Part shown: positions 1-7,117 of the stretch, in pieces | Layout of the letters: each line of letters opens with the position of its first letter | Numbering within the stretch: position 1 is the first letter of the stretch | Assembly (NCBI GenBank): GCA_026692825.1 | Contig: JAPLOC010000487.1 | Coordinates: 1-10,823, forward strand | From: Planctomycetota bacterium | Lineage (GTDB): Bacteria > Planctomycetota > Planctomycetia > Planctomycetales > Planctomycetaceae | Direction of reading: 5' to 3' | Length of the DNA stretch: 10,823 nt | Made by a program: the position numbers and the translations under genes | Notes under the pieces: model-generated | What the model was told of the DNA's origin: nothing | The model's database searches: none | Seen by the model: only the letters and a program-made list of their open reading frames with translations

Positions 1-901
1 CGGTCCAGCCGTAGGGCATCGCTTCCGGACGGAAGCCCGCACTGGTGGGGCTGAACACACCGTTCGCATCGAACACGCTGTTGTACGGTACGTCGTCGGT
101 GATAAAGCCGGCAGTGGCGTCGAATCCCGTTTGAATTCGGAAAGTACTCTGTCCCATCCCGGCGTACAGGAAGAGATTCGAGGCCCCGCCCGGGGTTCCG
201 GGGGGCAGAGTGCCGCGGAAACCGAGTCGTTGGGCATTCCGTTCGCGGGTGTTCGATTGGAACGGGCCAGGGTCGGTTTGGGCGACGTCACGCGACTTGA
301 AGACCGCTTCGGCGTTGCTGTAGAAAGCTCCCGCGTTGTTGACCGCCGTCGAATCGAAGATGTTTCCGGTCTGGATCAAATCGAGACGGGCGAGGGGGTC
401 ACCCTGGTAGAACGTCGGGGCGAAGGCGACGTCGCTCCACGTTCCCGTCGATTGTCCAGGATCGGTCGTCGAAGTGAACGAATCGTAGTAGATGTCGTTT
501 CCGAAGTTTCCACCAAACCGGTTGTTGGTCACCTCGGCTCCCACGCCACCGCGACCGCTGGAGAAGAACCCGCCGGGGTTGGTGAATCCATAACCCCCGT
601 CGCTGGTACCAACCCGCACAATCAGGCCGGTCGTGTTAAACACACTGTTCGTTCCGTTGCCTGTGACCGTGTTGTCGGTGAAGCTGAAGTCGACGCGAGG
701 CCGAACGTTGGTCGCACCATCGGCAGCCAGAGAGGCTGCGGCCGAAGCCGTTTGATTCTGTGACGAAGACGACGTGTTGACCAGGTACACACCTTCGAGG
801 AAGTTTTCCTGGATCCGGTTCCCCGCGACCGAAATCGCCAGACCGGATCGCGTTCCCCCCGGGGCCATCCGGTTCAGGATGTCGATGACACGACCGGTGT
901 T
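1..901 (-). CDS. Fourth segment: C-terminal part of the passenger, frame B, runs off the window
   Basis: The minus strand is open from 901 to base 1 in the same frame as the second segment (about 300 codons). It begins NTGRVIDILNRMAPGGTRSG, immediately where the previous segment loses sense. It continues with a beta-helix rung (ISVAGNRIQENFLEGVYLVN), then a Ser/Ala-rich stretch and a less repetitive region rich in Phe, Gly and Asp: VDFSFTDNTVTGNG, GTNSVFNTTGLIVRVG, TNNRFGGNFGNDIYYD, ARLDLIQTGNIFDSTAVNN, LFLYAGMGQSTFRIQTGFD and FRPEAMPYGW. This looks like the C-terminal capping region of the beta-helix seen in planctomycete surface proteins rather than a new gene. No stop codon or C-terminal sorting signal is reached, so the protein continues beyond the left edge. 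It contains no good start codon with a ribosome binding site. Confidence 0.78.
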
Positions 902-2580
902 TCGGCGAAGTCGAAGCGGGGCTGGTCGTTGAGAACCTCGATGCCGTCCCCGATGTTGGCGAATATTGTGTTCGAACTGATCGACCAGACGTTGATCAGG
1001 TTGGTCGTACTGCGGATGATGTTGAGGTCGATACCACCGACCCCCGTGGTCCCCGCGACACCCGCGCCGTTGCCACTGATCGAGTTGGCGGTGATCGTTC
1101 CGGTTCCGGGGGAGCCGATGACGATACCCGTCCCCTGATTGTTCTGGATTGTGTTGCCGTTCCCCAGCGTGCCGATGTTGAGGTTCGACACGGCGGCCCC
1201 GCTGATTCCATTGGCGAAGTCGTCGAAGATACCGGCACCGGCGTTGTTCGAGATCGTGTTCCGTTCCCAGGTTCCGGTGATGAACCGGGTGTCGTTCTCG
1301 GAGTTGATCGTCTCGATCAGCCGGATACCGTGGCTGCCGCTGCCGGTGATGATGTTATCTTCGAGGTCGGCCTGCAACTGACCGTCCGCTTCCACGTTGA
1401 GCAACACGCCCACTCCTCCCGAGTTGAGAATCTCGTTTCGGGCAAGGAGGTAATTGTTGACGTCGTTGTTGGCGTTGCGGACGTTGATCTCCACACCGAC
1501 GCCGGGGTTGTTGATAATCCGGTTGTCGCTGAGGATCACGCCGTCGACCGTGGCCGTGTTCCGGCGGTCAAACACCATCCCCTGGGCACCATTATTGGCG
1601 ACCAGATTGTTGCCGACGATCAAGGTGTCGATCGTGGTGTTGTTGTTGGCGAAGACCACCAGGCCAGCACCGGCGTTGCCGTCGGCGGGCGTGGTCTCGC
1701 TCCCCAGTTCATTGGAAATGATGAGCGAGTTGACCAGGGAAGAGGTCGCTGTCACCGGGATTCCCGAGTCGGTCAGACGGATGTCGATCGCTTGTCCGGT
1801 GTACGTTGTACTCCCCGCGAGAGCGGTCGTGTTGATAATCCGGTTGTTCGCGATAAACGCGGTCCCGGTCGCCGTGTCGAGCAGTGTGAAGGCGATACCC
1901 GCCCCCACATTGCTGTCAAGCAGCACCCGGTCGGTGGCCAGCGCCCCGCCGATGGTCAGGTCGAAGCTTCCCCCCGTCGCGGTCGCGGCGATTCCGAACC
2001 CACCGTTGTCGCTGATGATCGCATTGCTGATCACGGCGGTCGTGTTCGTGTCGATCATGTCAAACACCACACCGTCGGTTCCATTGGTGCGGATAATGTT
2101 CTGTTCCAGCAGGCTGACGTTGACGGTCGGAGCGGCGGCCGACGAGACCGACACGCCCGCCAAGGCGTTGTCAGTGATCGTGTTGCCACGCAACACCGCA
2201 CTCAGAAGTGCCGAGTTTTCAGCACGCAAGCCCACACCGTTGCCCGTGTTGTCGGTGATGGTGTTCGCGTTGATATTCAGCAGTCCCGAACCGATTTGAG
2301 CCGAGTCTCGCAACAAGACGTTGATGCCATCGCCAGTCGATCCGGTGGCCGACCCGTTGTCCGTGATCGTGTTGTTCGCGATCCGGACACCTCCGATTCC
2401 GACGAACGAACTGTCCTGCATGTCGATGCTCACACCGTGCGATCCAGAACGGGTGATGCTGTTGTTGCTGATCGTGGCGCTTCGCAGTTCGCCCGTTCCG
2501 CTGCTGAGAATGTGGACGCCACTTCCGCCACCCAGACCCGAAGTCGCGACGAAGGTCGACGCGTTGGGCTGGCCGGCAAC
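874..2580 (-). CDS. Third segment: beta-helix passenger, back in frame A
   Basis: From 2580 the first frame becomes protein-like again (VAGQPNASTFVATSGLGGG, GVHILSSGTGELRSATISNN) and stays so to about 904, some 560 residues. It is the most regular part of the passenger. Units of about 38-45 residues carry NTITDN or NRIINN-type strands followed by G-x-G-V/I/L turns: NTITDNTGNGVGLRAENSA, GNTITDNALAGVSVSSA, SDNRIINNPGVGVEINV and ERNTISNNAGAGIFDD. Such stacked Asn ladders are characteristic of extracellular parallel beta-helix adhesins and polysaccharide-active proteins; no catalytic residues of pectate lyases stand out. It has almost no Cys, as expected for a secreted repeat domain. The last meaningful residues are GDGIEVLNDQPRFDFAE; beyond these the frame reads a few residues to a TGA at 876-874. 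If called alone it would start at GTG 2433, but nothing supports a separate start. Confidence 0.83.
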   Translation of the reverse strand, partial: VAGQPNASTFVATSGLGGGSGVHILSSGTGELRSATISNNSITRSGSHGVSIDMQDSSFVGIGGVRIANNTITDNGSATGSTGDGINVLLRDSAQIGSGLLNINANTITDNTGNGVGLRAENSALLSAVLRGNTITDNALAGVSVSSAAAPTVNVSLLEQNIIRTNGTDGVVFDMIDTNTTAVISNAIISDNGGFGIAATATGGSFDLTIGGALATDRVLLDSNVGAGIAFTLLDTATGTAFIANNRIINTTALAGSTTYTGQAIDIRLTDSGIPVTATSSLVNSLIISNELGSETTPADGNAGAGLVVFANNNTTIDTLIVGNNLVANNGAQGMVFDRRNTATVDGVILSDNRIINNPGVGVEINVRNANNDVNNYLLARNEILNSGGVGVLLNVEADGQLQADLEDNIITGSGSHGIRLIETINSENDTRFITGTWERNTISNNAGAGIFDDFANGISGAAVSNLNIGTLGNGNTIQNNQGTGIVIGSPGTGTITANSISGNGAGVAGTTGVGGIDLNIIRSTTNLINVWSISSNTIFANIGDGIEVLNDQPRFDFAETPVVSSTS

Positions 2581-2581
2581 C

Positions 2582-3541
2582 GCTCAACTGATTTCCATTG
2601 ATCGTGCCGTTGACCAGGGGATTCGGGTCGACGTCAATGTTCCACTGGAACGACGTCGTCGGGGTCAACGTGTCAAACGTCATGTCCAGCGTTTTGGAAT
2701 TGTCGGCCACCAGCCAGGCGGGCGGGTTGGTCGTGCCGTTCACCGTGTTCAAACCCGCGGTGATCGCGGTTCCGTTGGCCGGGGCGAATGGCGTTCCCGT
2801 CGGCGGATTCGAGGTGTCGAAGACGTTGGTTCCGTTGAGCGTCATCGAGAACTCACTCAGATCGGGGCCACCGACCGCGGTCGAGTTTGTAATCGTGAAC
2901 GGCTGTGTCAGGGTGTTGCCAACGAGCAGGAACGTCAGTCCCACCGAGCCGCCCGTGATCGTGTTGTTGGTCAGCGTCACATCGGCGACGGAGGCGTTCT
3001 CAATGTCAAGCCGCACACCGTCGTTCGTGTTCCCCTGGATGGTCGATGTGAGGACCGACAGATCTCCCAGCGAGGTCTCGGTCAGACGCATTTGAACGCC
3101 GTTGTTCCGGTTCGACGAGATGTCCGCCGTGTTGAGAACCGCGGTGATTCCTGACGCGTCCGCACCGCGAACCGTCACACCGTTGCCCCCATTCGTGCGA
3201 ATGGTCGCGTTACGCAAGAGCGCGTCGATCGTCGAATTCCCCGCGGAGGAGAGCAGAACGCCATCGTCGGCGTTGCTGCTGAACGTATCCCCCCGGCTGT
3301 TGAGATTGACGGTCGCGCTGTCGAACGAACTGACTTTGAACCCGACCCCGTCGAATCCCGACGCTCCGCTGCCGGTCACGTTGACGTTGCGGGTCGTGAG
3401 ATCGAGCAGCGAGGCGCCCGTGCTGGCGATGTCGATGCCGTTCTGCCCCGCGTCGGTCACGGTGACATTGGTGAGTGTTCCGGTTCCACTGGCGTTGGCG
3501 ATCACGATGCCCTGCGTACCGGCATCGGTGATCGTCAGGTT
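2582..3541 (-). CDS. Second segment: beta-helix passenger, frame B
   Basis: In the frame offset from its neighbours, the protein resumes with NLTITDAGTQGIVIANASG directly where the barrel segment hits a stop. It continues as beta-helix repeats (for example ADDGVLLSSAGNSTIDALL, RNATIRTNGGNGVTVRG, TNDGVRLDIENASVADVTL) to NPLVNGTINGNQLS at 2582. About 320 residues are covered. Repeats of roughly 35-40 residues alternate an Asn/Thr/Ile strand with a Gly-x-Gly-Val turn, typical of right-handed parallel beta-helices. Residues before NPLVNGTING are less regular (NPPAWLVADNSKTLDMTFD, TTSFQWNIDVDP) and may be an inserted domain or loop. The formal ORF starts at a GTG (3505) and runs on in frame to 2219, but past 2582 it turns into Arg/His/Gln-rich nonsense, which places the frame change at about 2581. 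No independent ribosome binding site was seen, so this is not likely a separate gene. Confidence 0.8.
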
Positions 3542-4860
3542 GCGGCGGCTCCCGCTCCGGGAATCCGGAACGCCGAGACTTCGTTGTGGCTGGCCAGGGT
3601 GACCGCGCTGCCACCCAGATTGGTGATCGCGGGGAATGCGCCGGGGGAGAACCCGGGCAATACGAACGTACCCTGGGTCGAGGTGAACGTGTGCTGCAAC
3701 CCGTTGCCCAGCAGTCGCTGCCAGTCGTTGAGGACGATGCCGCCATTCATGCGGGCGGTCGTGCCGTCGCCCCGTTCGACCAGAATGATGTCGACGCTCG
3801 AGGCGGTTGTGCTGGGGAGTTGGTTGAGCGGATGTTCGAAGCTGCCGTCGCCGCCGGCCGCCGCCAGATTGTTGACGTGGAACACCTGGATCGGCGTCCC
3901 GACCGCGCCGCCCGAACCACCGGTCCCGCCCGCCCGCAGCGCCAGAACGAAGTCGGTGATGTCGTGCGTCAGCACCATGTTCCGGTAGTTACGTTCCATC
4001 TGCTGGTACAGACGGGTCGATTGCGGCATCCGCTGGAACCAGCGGGGCGATTCTCCCGTCCCCATGTACCACGTGACCGAGGCGGTCAGGTTGGTTTCGA
4101 AGAAGGTGTCGTTGCTCCACCCAACATTGACCTGAAAGTCTTGCGTGATCAACGCTTCGATGCGGGCCTTGACGCCGTAGCCCTCGCCGATCGTATCGTC
4201 TCCCTGGAGGTAGTAACCCCCCGCGTAGGCCCGGATGCCGGCATCGGAAAACCCAGGGATGAGCGCACCGCCCACTTCAAAGTCACCGCCGCCAAAGTGC
4301 GACTGGTAGACCGAGTAGCGCCCCAACCCGATGTTGTTGCCGACGAAGAAGACGCTGCCGGTCAAATTCTGCTGCAAGGTCTTTGCGGACGTTTCGGTCG
4401 GCAGGTAGGCGTTCGCGCGAAAATCGAACAGGTTCCCCAGCGATTCGAAGCTGATGCCCCACTGGTCGTAATCGTTGGCCCCGTTGACATCGTGGTCATA
4501 CCAGCCACCGATACCAAGGATCCGTTCCGTTTCCGGATTGAGCCAGCGGAACCCTCCCCCGAGGTTACCAATGAAATTCCCCTCGTAGGTGATGACCCCG
4601 CGAGGATTCGCGAAGAACAGGCTTTGATCCGGTTCCAGCATCAACGGCTGGAAGATACCGAAGGTCTGGTAGCCCTTCGAGTACCCGACTCCGTCGCCAA
4701 TGTCGGACCGCATCTGGAAGTTGCGGTTACCGAACCGGTCGAAGCCGGAGGAGCCGTCGCCAGCCACCGCCCTCCCGGGCGCGTCCTGGGCGGCCGCTGA
4801 GCCGGCCAGCAAGCCGGCTGCCATCATGGCGAGGCAGGGCACTGCGCGTGCCTTTTTCAT
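3535..4860 (-). CDS. N-terminal part: signal peptide, inverse-autotransporter-like beta-barrel and start of beta-helix
   Basis: This 441-codon segment begins with MKKARAVPCLAMMAAGLLAG, a typical signal peptide with a probable signal peptidase I site after residue 24 (SAAA|QD). Residues about 55-267 look like an outer-membrane barrel: alternating aromatic/small strands, YEGNFIGNLGGGFRWL, ILGIGGWYD, the FDFRANAYLPT signature resembling the intimin/invasin-type (IAT_beta) domain, and a last strand ending in ASVTWYMGTG. Residues 270-296 (RWFQRMPQ..LYQQMERNYRNM) could be the pore-spanning helical linker. Residue 337 onward (GGDGSFEHPLNQLP, then DIILVERGDGTT) is the usual entry into a secreted beta-helix. 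The inferred role is a type Ve-like protein that anchors itself in the outer membrane and displays the passenger. I chose the ATG at 4860 rather than 4896 because it has GGAG six bases upstream and starts directly at the signal peptide. The segment ends at an in-frame TGA (3537-3535) just after the frame break. The family assignment is from pattern recognition; a classical porin-like barrel is the alternative. Confidence 0.85.
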   Translation of the reverse strand: MKKARAVPCLAMMAAGLLAGSAAAQDAPGRAVAGDGSSGFDRFGNRNFQMRSDIGDGVGYSKGYQTFGIFQPLMLEPDQSLFFANPRGVITYEGNFIGNLGGGFRWLNPETERILGIGGWYDHDVNGANDYDQWGISFESLGNLFDFRANAYLPTETSAKTLQQNLTGSVFFVGNNIGLGRYSVYQSHFGGGDFEVGGALIPGFSDAGIRAYAGGYYLQGDDTIGEGYGVKARIEALITQDFQVNVGWSNDTFFETNLTASVTWYMGTGESPRWFQRMPQSTRLYQQMERNYRNMVLTHDITDFVLALRAGGTGGSGGAVGTPIQVFHVNNLAAAGGDGSFEHPLNQLPSTTASSVDIILVERGDGTTARMNGGIVLNDWQRLLGNGLQHTFTSTQGTFVLPGFSPGAFPAITNLGGSAVTLASHNEVSAFRIPGAGAAAT

Positions 4861-4866
4861 GAGTTG

Positions 4867-4870
4867 CTCC
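4867..4870 (-). promoter_or_regulatory. Ribosome binding site deciding the barrel gene start
   Basis: GGAG lies six bases before the ATG at 4860. The upstream ATG at 4896 would add 12 residues in front of the signal peptide and has no comparable purine stretch at the right distance, so 4860 is preferred. Confidence 0.65.
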
Positions 4871-5270
4871 AGCCGGTAGCGAAGGGGAGAAATCATGGCA
4901 ACTGATCTGGGGAGGGACGGGACGGGTGGGACCGCGACGCCGATGGCAACGCGTTGATTTTTGACGCTCGAATCAATTTTTCGACCTTTCCGGCTTGTGC
5001 TGATCAGTGAAACTGTGCCGATTGTGCCTGAATTCGCGAAAATGCCTGCCGTAGGGGTGGCCCAATAGTGGCCCCAAGACTCCCAAACACCCCAGATTGT
5101 GACGCAAATGCCACTTCTCCTGCGTCACGCAGCCGAGAACAAGGCATTTTCAAGCAACAGCCCGGTTTCACGCGACGGTAGATGCCACAGGCGGCAACTC
5201 CGGCCCCCAAGGAGAGTTGACCAAGCGGCGGTCAAAGCGCTAGTCGCCTTAAGACGCGTTCTTTTCCCGA

Positions 5271-5439
5271 TCTTTTCGTGTGTTTCGTACCTTTCGTGGT
5301 TCCCAATCGCTTCTCACGCCGTGAGCGAGCGATTTGACGCTGAGCCGGATGATTACGCGTCTGCGATAACCGGGCCCGTTGTTAGTTCGCGGTTTGACGG
5401 ACAAGGGGAACCACGAAAGGCACGAAACACACGAAAAGA
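5271..5439. repeat. Inverted-repeat element with 34-bp arms built from 9-bp tandem units
   Basis: Arm 5271-5304 is the reverse complement of 5406-5439 with one mismatch (5289 against 5421); the spacer is 101 bases. The left arm contains three tandem 9-mers beginning TTTCGT: 5274-5282, 5283-5291 and 5292-5300. Immediately inside the left arm is a strong hairpin (AATCGCT 5305-5311 with AGCGATT 5328-5334, inner stem CTCAC/GTGAG, three-base loop). GCGATTTGACG (5329-5339) recurs as GCGGTTTGACG (5390-5400). No ORF fills it and no target-site duplication is visible. It may be a REP/MITE-like intergenic element; similar CACGAAA-type repeats are, from memory, frequent in planctomycete genomes. Confidence 0.85.
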
Positions 5440-5714
5440 CTACACGAAAATACATGCCGTCGTGTCATCCTGGACTTGTCGAGCGGACGGGGGCTGGAAT
5501 TTCTTCAGCCACACACCAGGAGTTAATACAAATGTATATTTGTGTGATTTCAAGATCGCCGCCCGCGTTTTCCGGGCGATTGTCGTGACGGCGTTGCCCG
5601 CCTGTGCCCGGACGGTTATACCTCGAAAATCTGCTGTCTCCGGTTTCGACGGGATCCACCCTGTCGTTGGCCGGTCGGCGTTTCCTCTTCCACGACTCAA
5701 GGCACTCTGGCCCC

Positions 5715-6587
5715 ATGGCCTATTACCTCGAAGCGATTCTGCTTGGCATTCTCCAGGGAATCGCCGAGTTCCTCCCCATCAGTTCCGACGGCCACCTCAC
5801 CGTGTTCGGCAAGATCCTGGGGGAACTGCTCGGAACCGGGGGTTCCATGAACCCCGAAGAAAACCGCCGGCTGTTGCTGATGGTGATTGTCCTGCACATC
5901 GGCTCACTCGCCACATTGATCGTGGTCTTCTGGAAAGACCTGCTGGACCTGCTGAAAAAGCCCAAGCTGGTCGGGTGGATCCTGCTGACGACGGCGATCA
6001 CCGCCATCATCGCGATTCCGTTCAAGAAACAGCTCGAATCGATGTTTGATTCCCCCACGATCGCCGCCGTCGGGTGGTTGATCACGGCGGCGTTTTTGTG
6101 GTTCGCCGAGCGGATGAAGAACAACACCCTTAAACTTGAGGATCTGGGCTGGAAACAGTCGGTGGTGGTCGGCATCTTCCAGGCGATCGCTCCGGTCCCA
6201 GGGATTTCGCGCTCCGGGACCACAATCACGGCAGGCCTGCTGACAGGTCTCGACCGCGAGTCGTCGGCACGATATTCATTTCTGATCGCGATGCCAGCAA
6301 TCGCGGGGGCGGCGATTCTCGAGATCGTGAAGCCGCTGGTGGAAATCTTCCTGAAGGGAAAGCCGGCCGCCGAGGCGTTTCCCGGAACCGACCTCAGTGT
6401 GGCGGGTTTGGCACCACTTGTTGTCGGGGCGATCGTGTCGTTTCTCGTCGGCCTTGTCGCGCTAAAATGGCTGATTCAGTTCATTGTGAAACGTGGCATG
6501 AACTGGTTCATCATCTACCTGGTGGTGATGGCGACTTTGACACTCCTCTGGCAGGCGATCGCGACGACAGTCACGGTCCCCGTTTGA
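5715..6587 (+). CDS. uppP: Undecaprenyl-diphosphatase (UppP/BacA)
   Basis: UppP is an integral inner-membrane enzyme that hydrolyses undecaprenyl diphosphate to undecaprenyl phosphate, recycling the lipid carrier for peptidoglycan and other envelope polymers; extra copies give bacitracin resistance. The 290-residue protein is close to the family's usual 265-290. The first signature is at residues 14-28, QGIAEFLPISSDGHL: Glu18 and His27 correspond to the catalytic Glu21 and His30 of the E. coli enzyme, and the first acidic position is Gln14, an allowed (E/Q)xxxE variant. The second signature is PGISRSGTTI at 162-171, with Arg166 matching the essential arginine. About eight hydrophobic helices are seen, including residues 53-73, 86-102, 115-131, 187-203, 230-250 and 263-283. 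The start at ATG 5715 gives the canonical MAYYLEAILLGILQG N-terminus; the in-frame start at 5604 adds a non-conserved stretch. The Shine-Dalgarno match is weak (AAGG about 12 bases upstream). It is apparently monocistronic, or leads into the small gene 156 bases downstream. Confidence 0.97.
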   Translation: MAYYLEAILLGILQGIAEFLPISSDGHLTVFGKILGELLGTGGSMNPEENRRLLLMVIVLHIGSLATLIVVFWKDLLDLLKKPKLVGWILLTTAITAIIAIPFKKQLESMFDSPTIAAVGWLITAAFLWFAERMKNNTLKLEDLGWKQSVVVGIFQAIAPVPGISRSGTTITAGLLTGLDRESSARYSFLIAMPAIAGAAILEIVKPLVEIFLKGKPAAEAFPGTDLSVAGLAPLVVGAIVSFLVGLVALKWLIQFIVKRGMNWFIIYLVVMATLTLLWQAIATTVTVPV

Positions 6588-6600
6588 TCGCACGGATTCC

Positions 6601-6657
6601 ACAACCGGATTGGGGATTGCAATCCCCACGTGTTCCGTATCCCCGACTCCCGGTTGT
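6601..6657. terminator. Nested palindrome downstream of uppP
   Basis: TGGGGATTGCAATCCCCA (6611-6628) is a perfect 18-bp palindrome. It is enclosed by ACAACCGG (6601-6608) and CCGGTTGT (6650-6657), a perfect 8-bp inverted repeat. It starts 14 bases after the uppP stop and lies upstream of the next gene. It has no T-run, so a factor-independent terminator is only one reading; an operator for a dimeric regulator of the downstream gene is equally possible. Confidence 0.5.
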
Positions 6658-6729
6658 ACCCTAGTCTTTCGGTCGAATGGACGTATTCGCCGATGTCGGT
6701 CGACTTCACAGTGAAGTTCATCTCCAGCC

Positions 6730-6735
6730 AAGGAA
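6730..6735 (+). promoter_or_regulatory. Ribosome binding site of the CxxC protein gene
   Basis: AAGGAA with the AGGA core nine bases before ATG 6744. It favours this start over the in-frame ATG at 6630, whose extra 38 residues overlap the palindrome region and show no conserved look. Confidence 0.7.
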
Positions 6736-6743
6736 TCCTGCCA

Positions 6744-7079
6744 ATGGCTCAGCAATTGCAATTCACCTGCGACGGTTGTGGCCGCGAACTCACGTCGTGG
6801 TCAGATGGCAATCCGTACTACATGGATGACTCGGGGCAGAAACAGTACGCGTACCATCCCGACCATGAGGGATTGGCGCGCTGCATCGGAAACGACGCAG
6901 AACACCTGTGCCTCAATTGTGGACTGGAATTCAAGGTCGATTCCCGGTTCCCGGCTGCAGCGTGTCCTGATTGCCAATCAACCGATCAGGTTGATACCTA
7001 CGAACTGGATGGACGCCCCTGTCCGTTTTGTAAGCGAGGGATTTTTCGATTGGATCCTGGCGCGATGGCGATCTCATAG
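6744..7079 (+). CDS. Small protein with four CxxC pairs, probable double zinc ribbon
   Basis: I do not recognise a named family. The 111-residue protein MAQQLQFTCDGCGREL... has CxxC pairs at Cys9/12, 56/59, 74/77 and 93/96, plus Cys47 and a His pair (His38, His41). The spacing fits two zinc-ribbon or rubredoxin-like knuckles, for example Cys9/12 with Cys56/59 and Cys74/77 with Cys93/96; metal binding is an inference from this pattern. There is no signal peptide or membrane segment, so it should be cytoplasmic. The first half is acidic/aromatic (YYMDDSGQKQYAYHPDHEG), and the C-terminal CPFCKRGIF resembles ribbons of nucleic-acid or protein-binding adaptors. It lies 156 bases after uppP on the same strand and converges on the TolC-family gene 112 bases downstream. 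Its role is unknown. Confidence 0.85.
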   Translation: MAQQLQFTCDGCGRELTSWSDGNPYYMDDSGQKQYAYHPDHEGLARCIGNDAEHLCLNCGLEFKVDSRFPAAACPDCQSTDQVDTYELDGRPCPFCKRGIFRLDPGAMAIS

Positions 7080-7117
7080 TACCCGACCAGCGTCCTATCC
7101 TCTGATTCAAAGCTCCG

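Larger units (their letters stand above)
1..4860 (-). other. Footprint of one giant inverse-autotransporter-like surface protein gene, frame broken three times, 3' end outside window
   Basis: Four open reading segments on the minus strand follow one another with almost no gap or overlap of meaningful protein: 4860-3544, 3541-2582, 2580-904 and 901-1. Each starts where the previous one stops looking like protein. Joined, they give about 1,620 codons: signal peptide, beta-barrel, linker and a long right-handed beta-helix passenger with recurring Asn-x-Ile-x-x-Asn and Gly-x-Gly-Val/Ile turns. The frames alternate (A, B, A, B). The smallest edits that restore one frame are one missing base near 3541, one extra base near 2581 and one missing base near 901. 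Whether this is a decayed gene, sequence error or collapsed repeats cannot be decided here. No stop follows in the last frame down to base 1, so the C-terminus lies outside. Confidence 0.85.
4861..5714. other. Long non-coding region between divergent barrel gene and uppP
   Basis: No credible gene was found in these 854 bases. Open frames here are rich in Arg/Pro/Ser and lack starts with ribosome binding sites. The region must hold the promoters of both divergent genes, but no convincing -35/-10 pair could be assigned. It contains a small hairpin (GTGACGCA 5099-5106 with TGCGTCAC 5121-5128), the inverted-repeat element at 5271-5439, an A+T-rich dyad at 5528-5543 (ACAAAT GTAT ATTTGT) with a TATATT at 5535-5540, and a G+C hairpin at 5561-5577 (GCCCG, seven-base loop, CGGGC). 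Confidence 0.7.

Noticed and set aside
131..763. Plus-strand 210-codon open frame
   Set aside because: Lies opposite the open minus-strand passenger frame, which reads as sensible protein throughout; this one does not.
1330..2601. Plus-strand 423-codon open frame
   Set aside because: Antisense to the beta-helix gene; the translation is Arg/Val/Asp-rich without domains, and the opposite strand gives clear repeat protein.
896..3550. Programmed ribosomal frameshifting at the three breaks
   Set aside because: No slippery heptamer or clear downstream structure at any junction, and three events in one gene would be extraordinary.
3586..4800. Plus-strand 404-codon open frame
   Set aside because: Antisense shadow of the barrel segment, which has a signal peptide, barrel strands and a ribosome binding site.
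5004..5210. Minus-strand 68-codon open frame upstream of the barrel gene
   Set aside because: No ribosome binding site, no recognisable sequence, and it spans a hairpin in an otherwise non-coding stretch.
5271..5439. Possible CRISPR array
   Set aside because: The repeats are 9 bp and contiguous or inverted, with no 25-40 bp direct repeats, regular spacers or cas genes.
5528..5543. A+T-rich dyad as the uppP promoter
   Set aside because: TATATT is a fair -10, but no matching -35 lies at the right spacing and it is about 175 bases from the start codon; left as a note only.
5754..5756. Gln14 in UppP as a missing catalytic residue
   Set aside because: The family accepts Gln or Glu at this position, and the other key residues (Glu18, His27, Arg166) are present.
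5099..6049. Plus-strand 316-codon open frame overlapping uppP
   Set aside because: Its first half crosses the inverted-repeat element and its second half is uppP in the wrong frame (His/Arg-rich).
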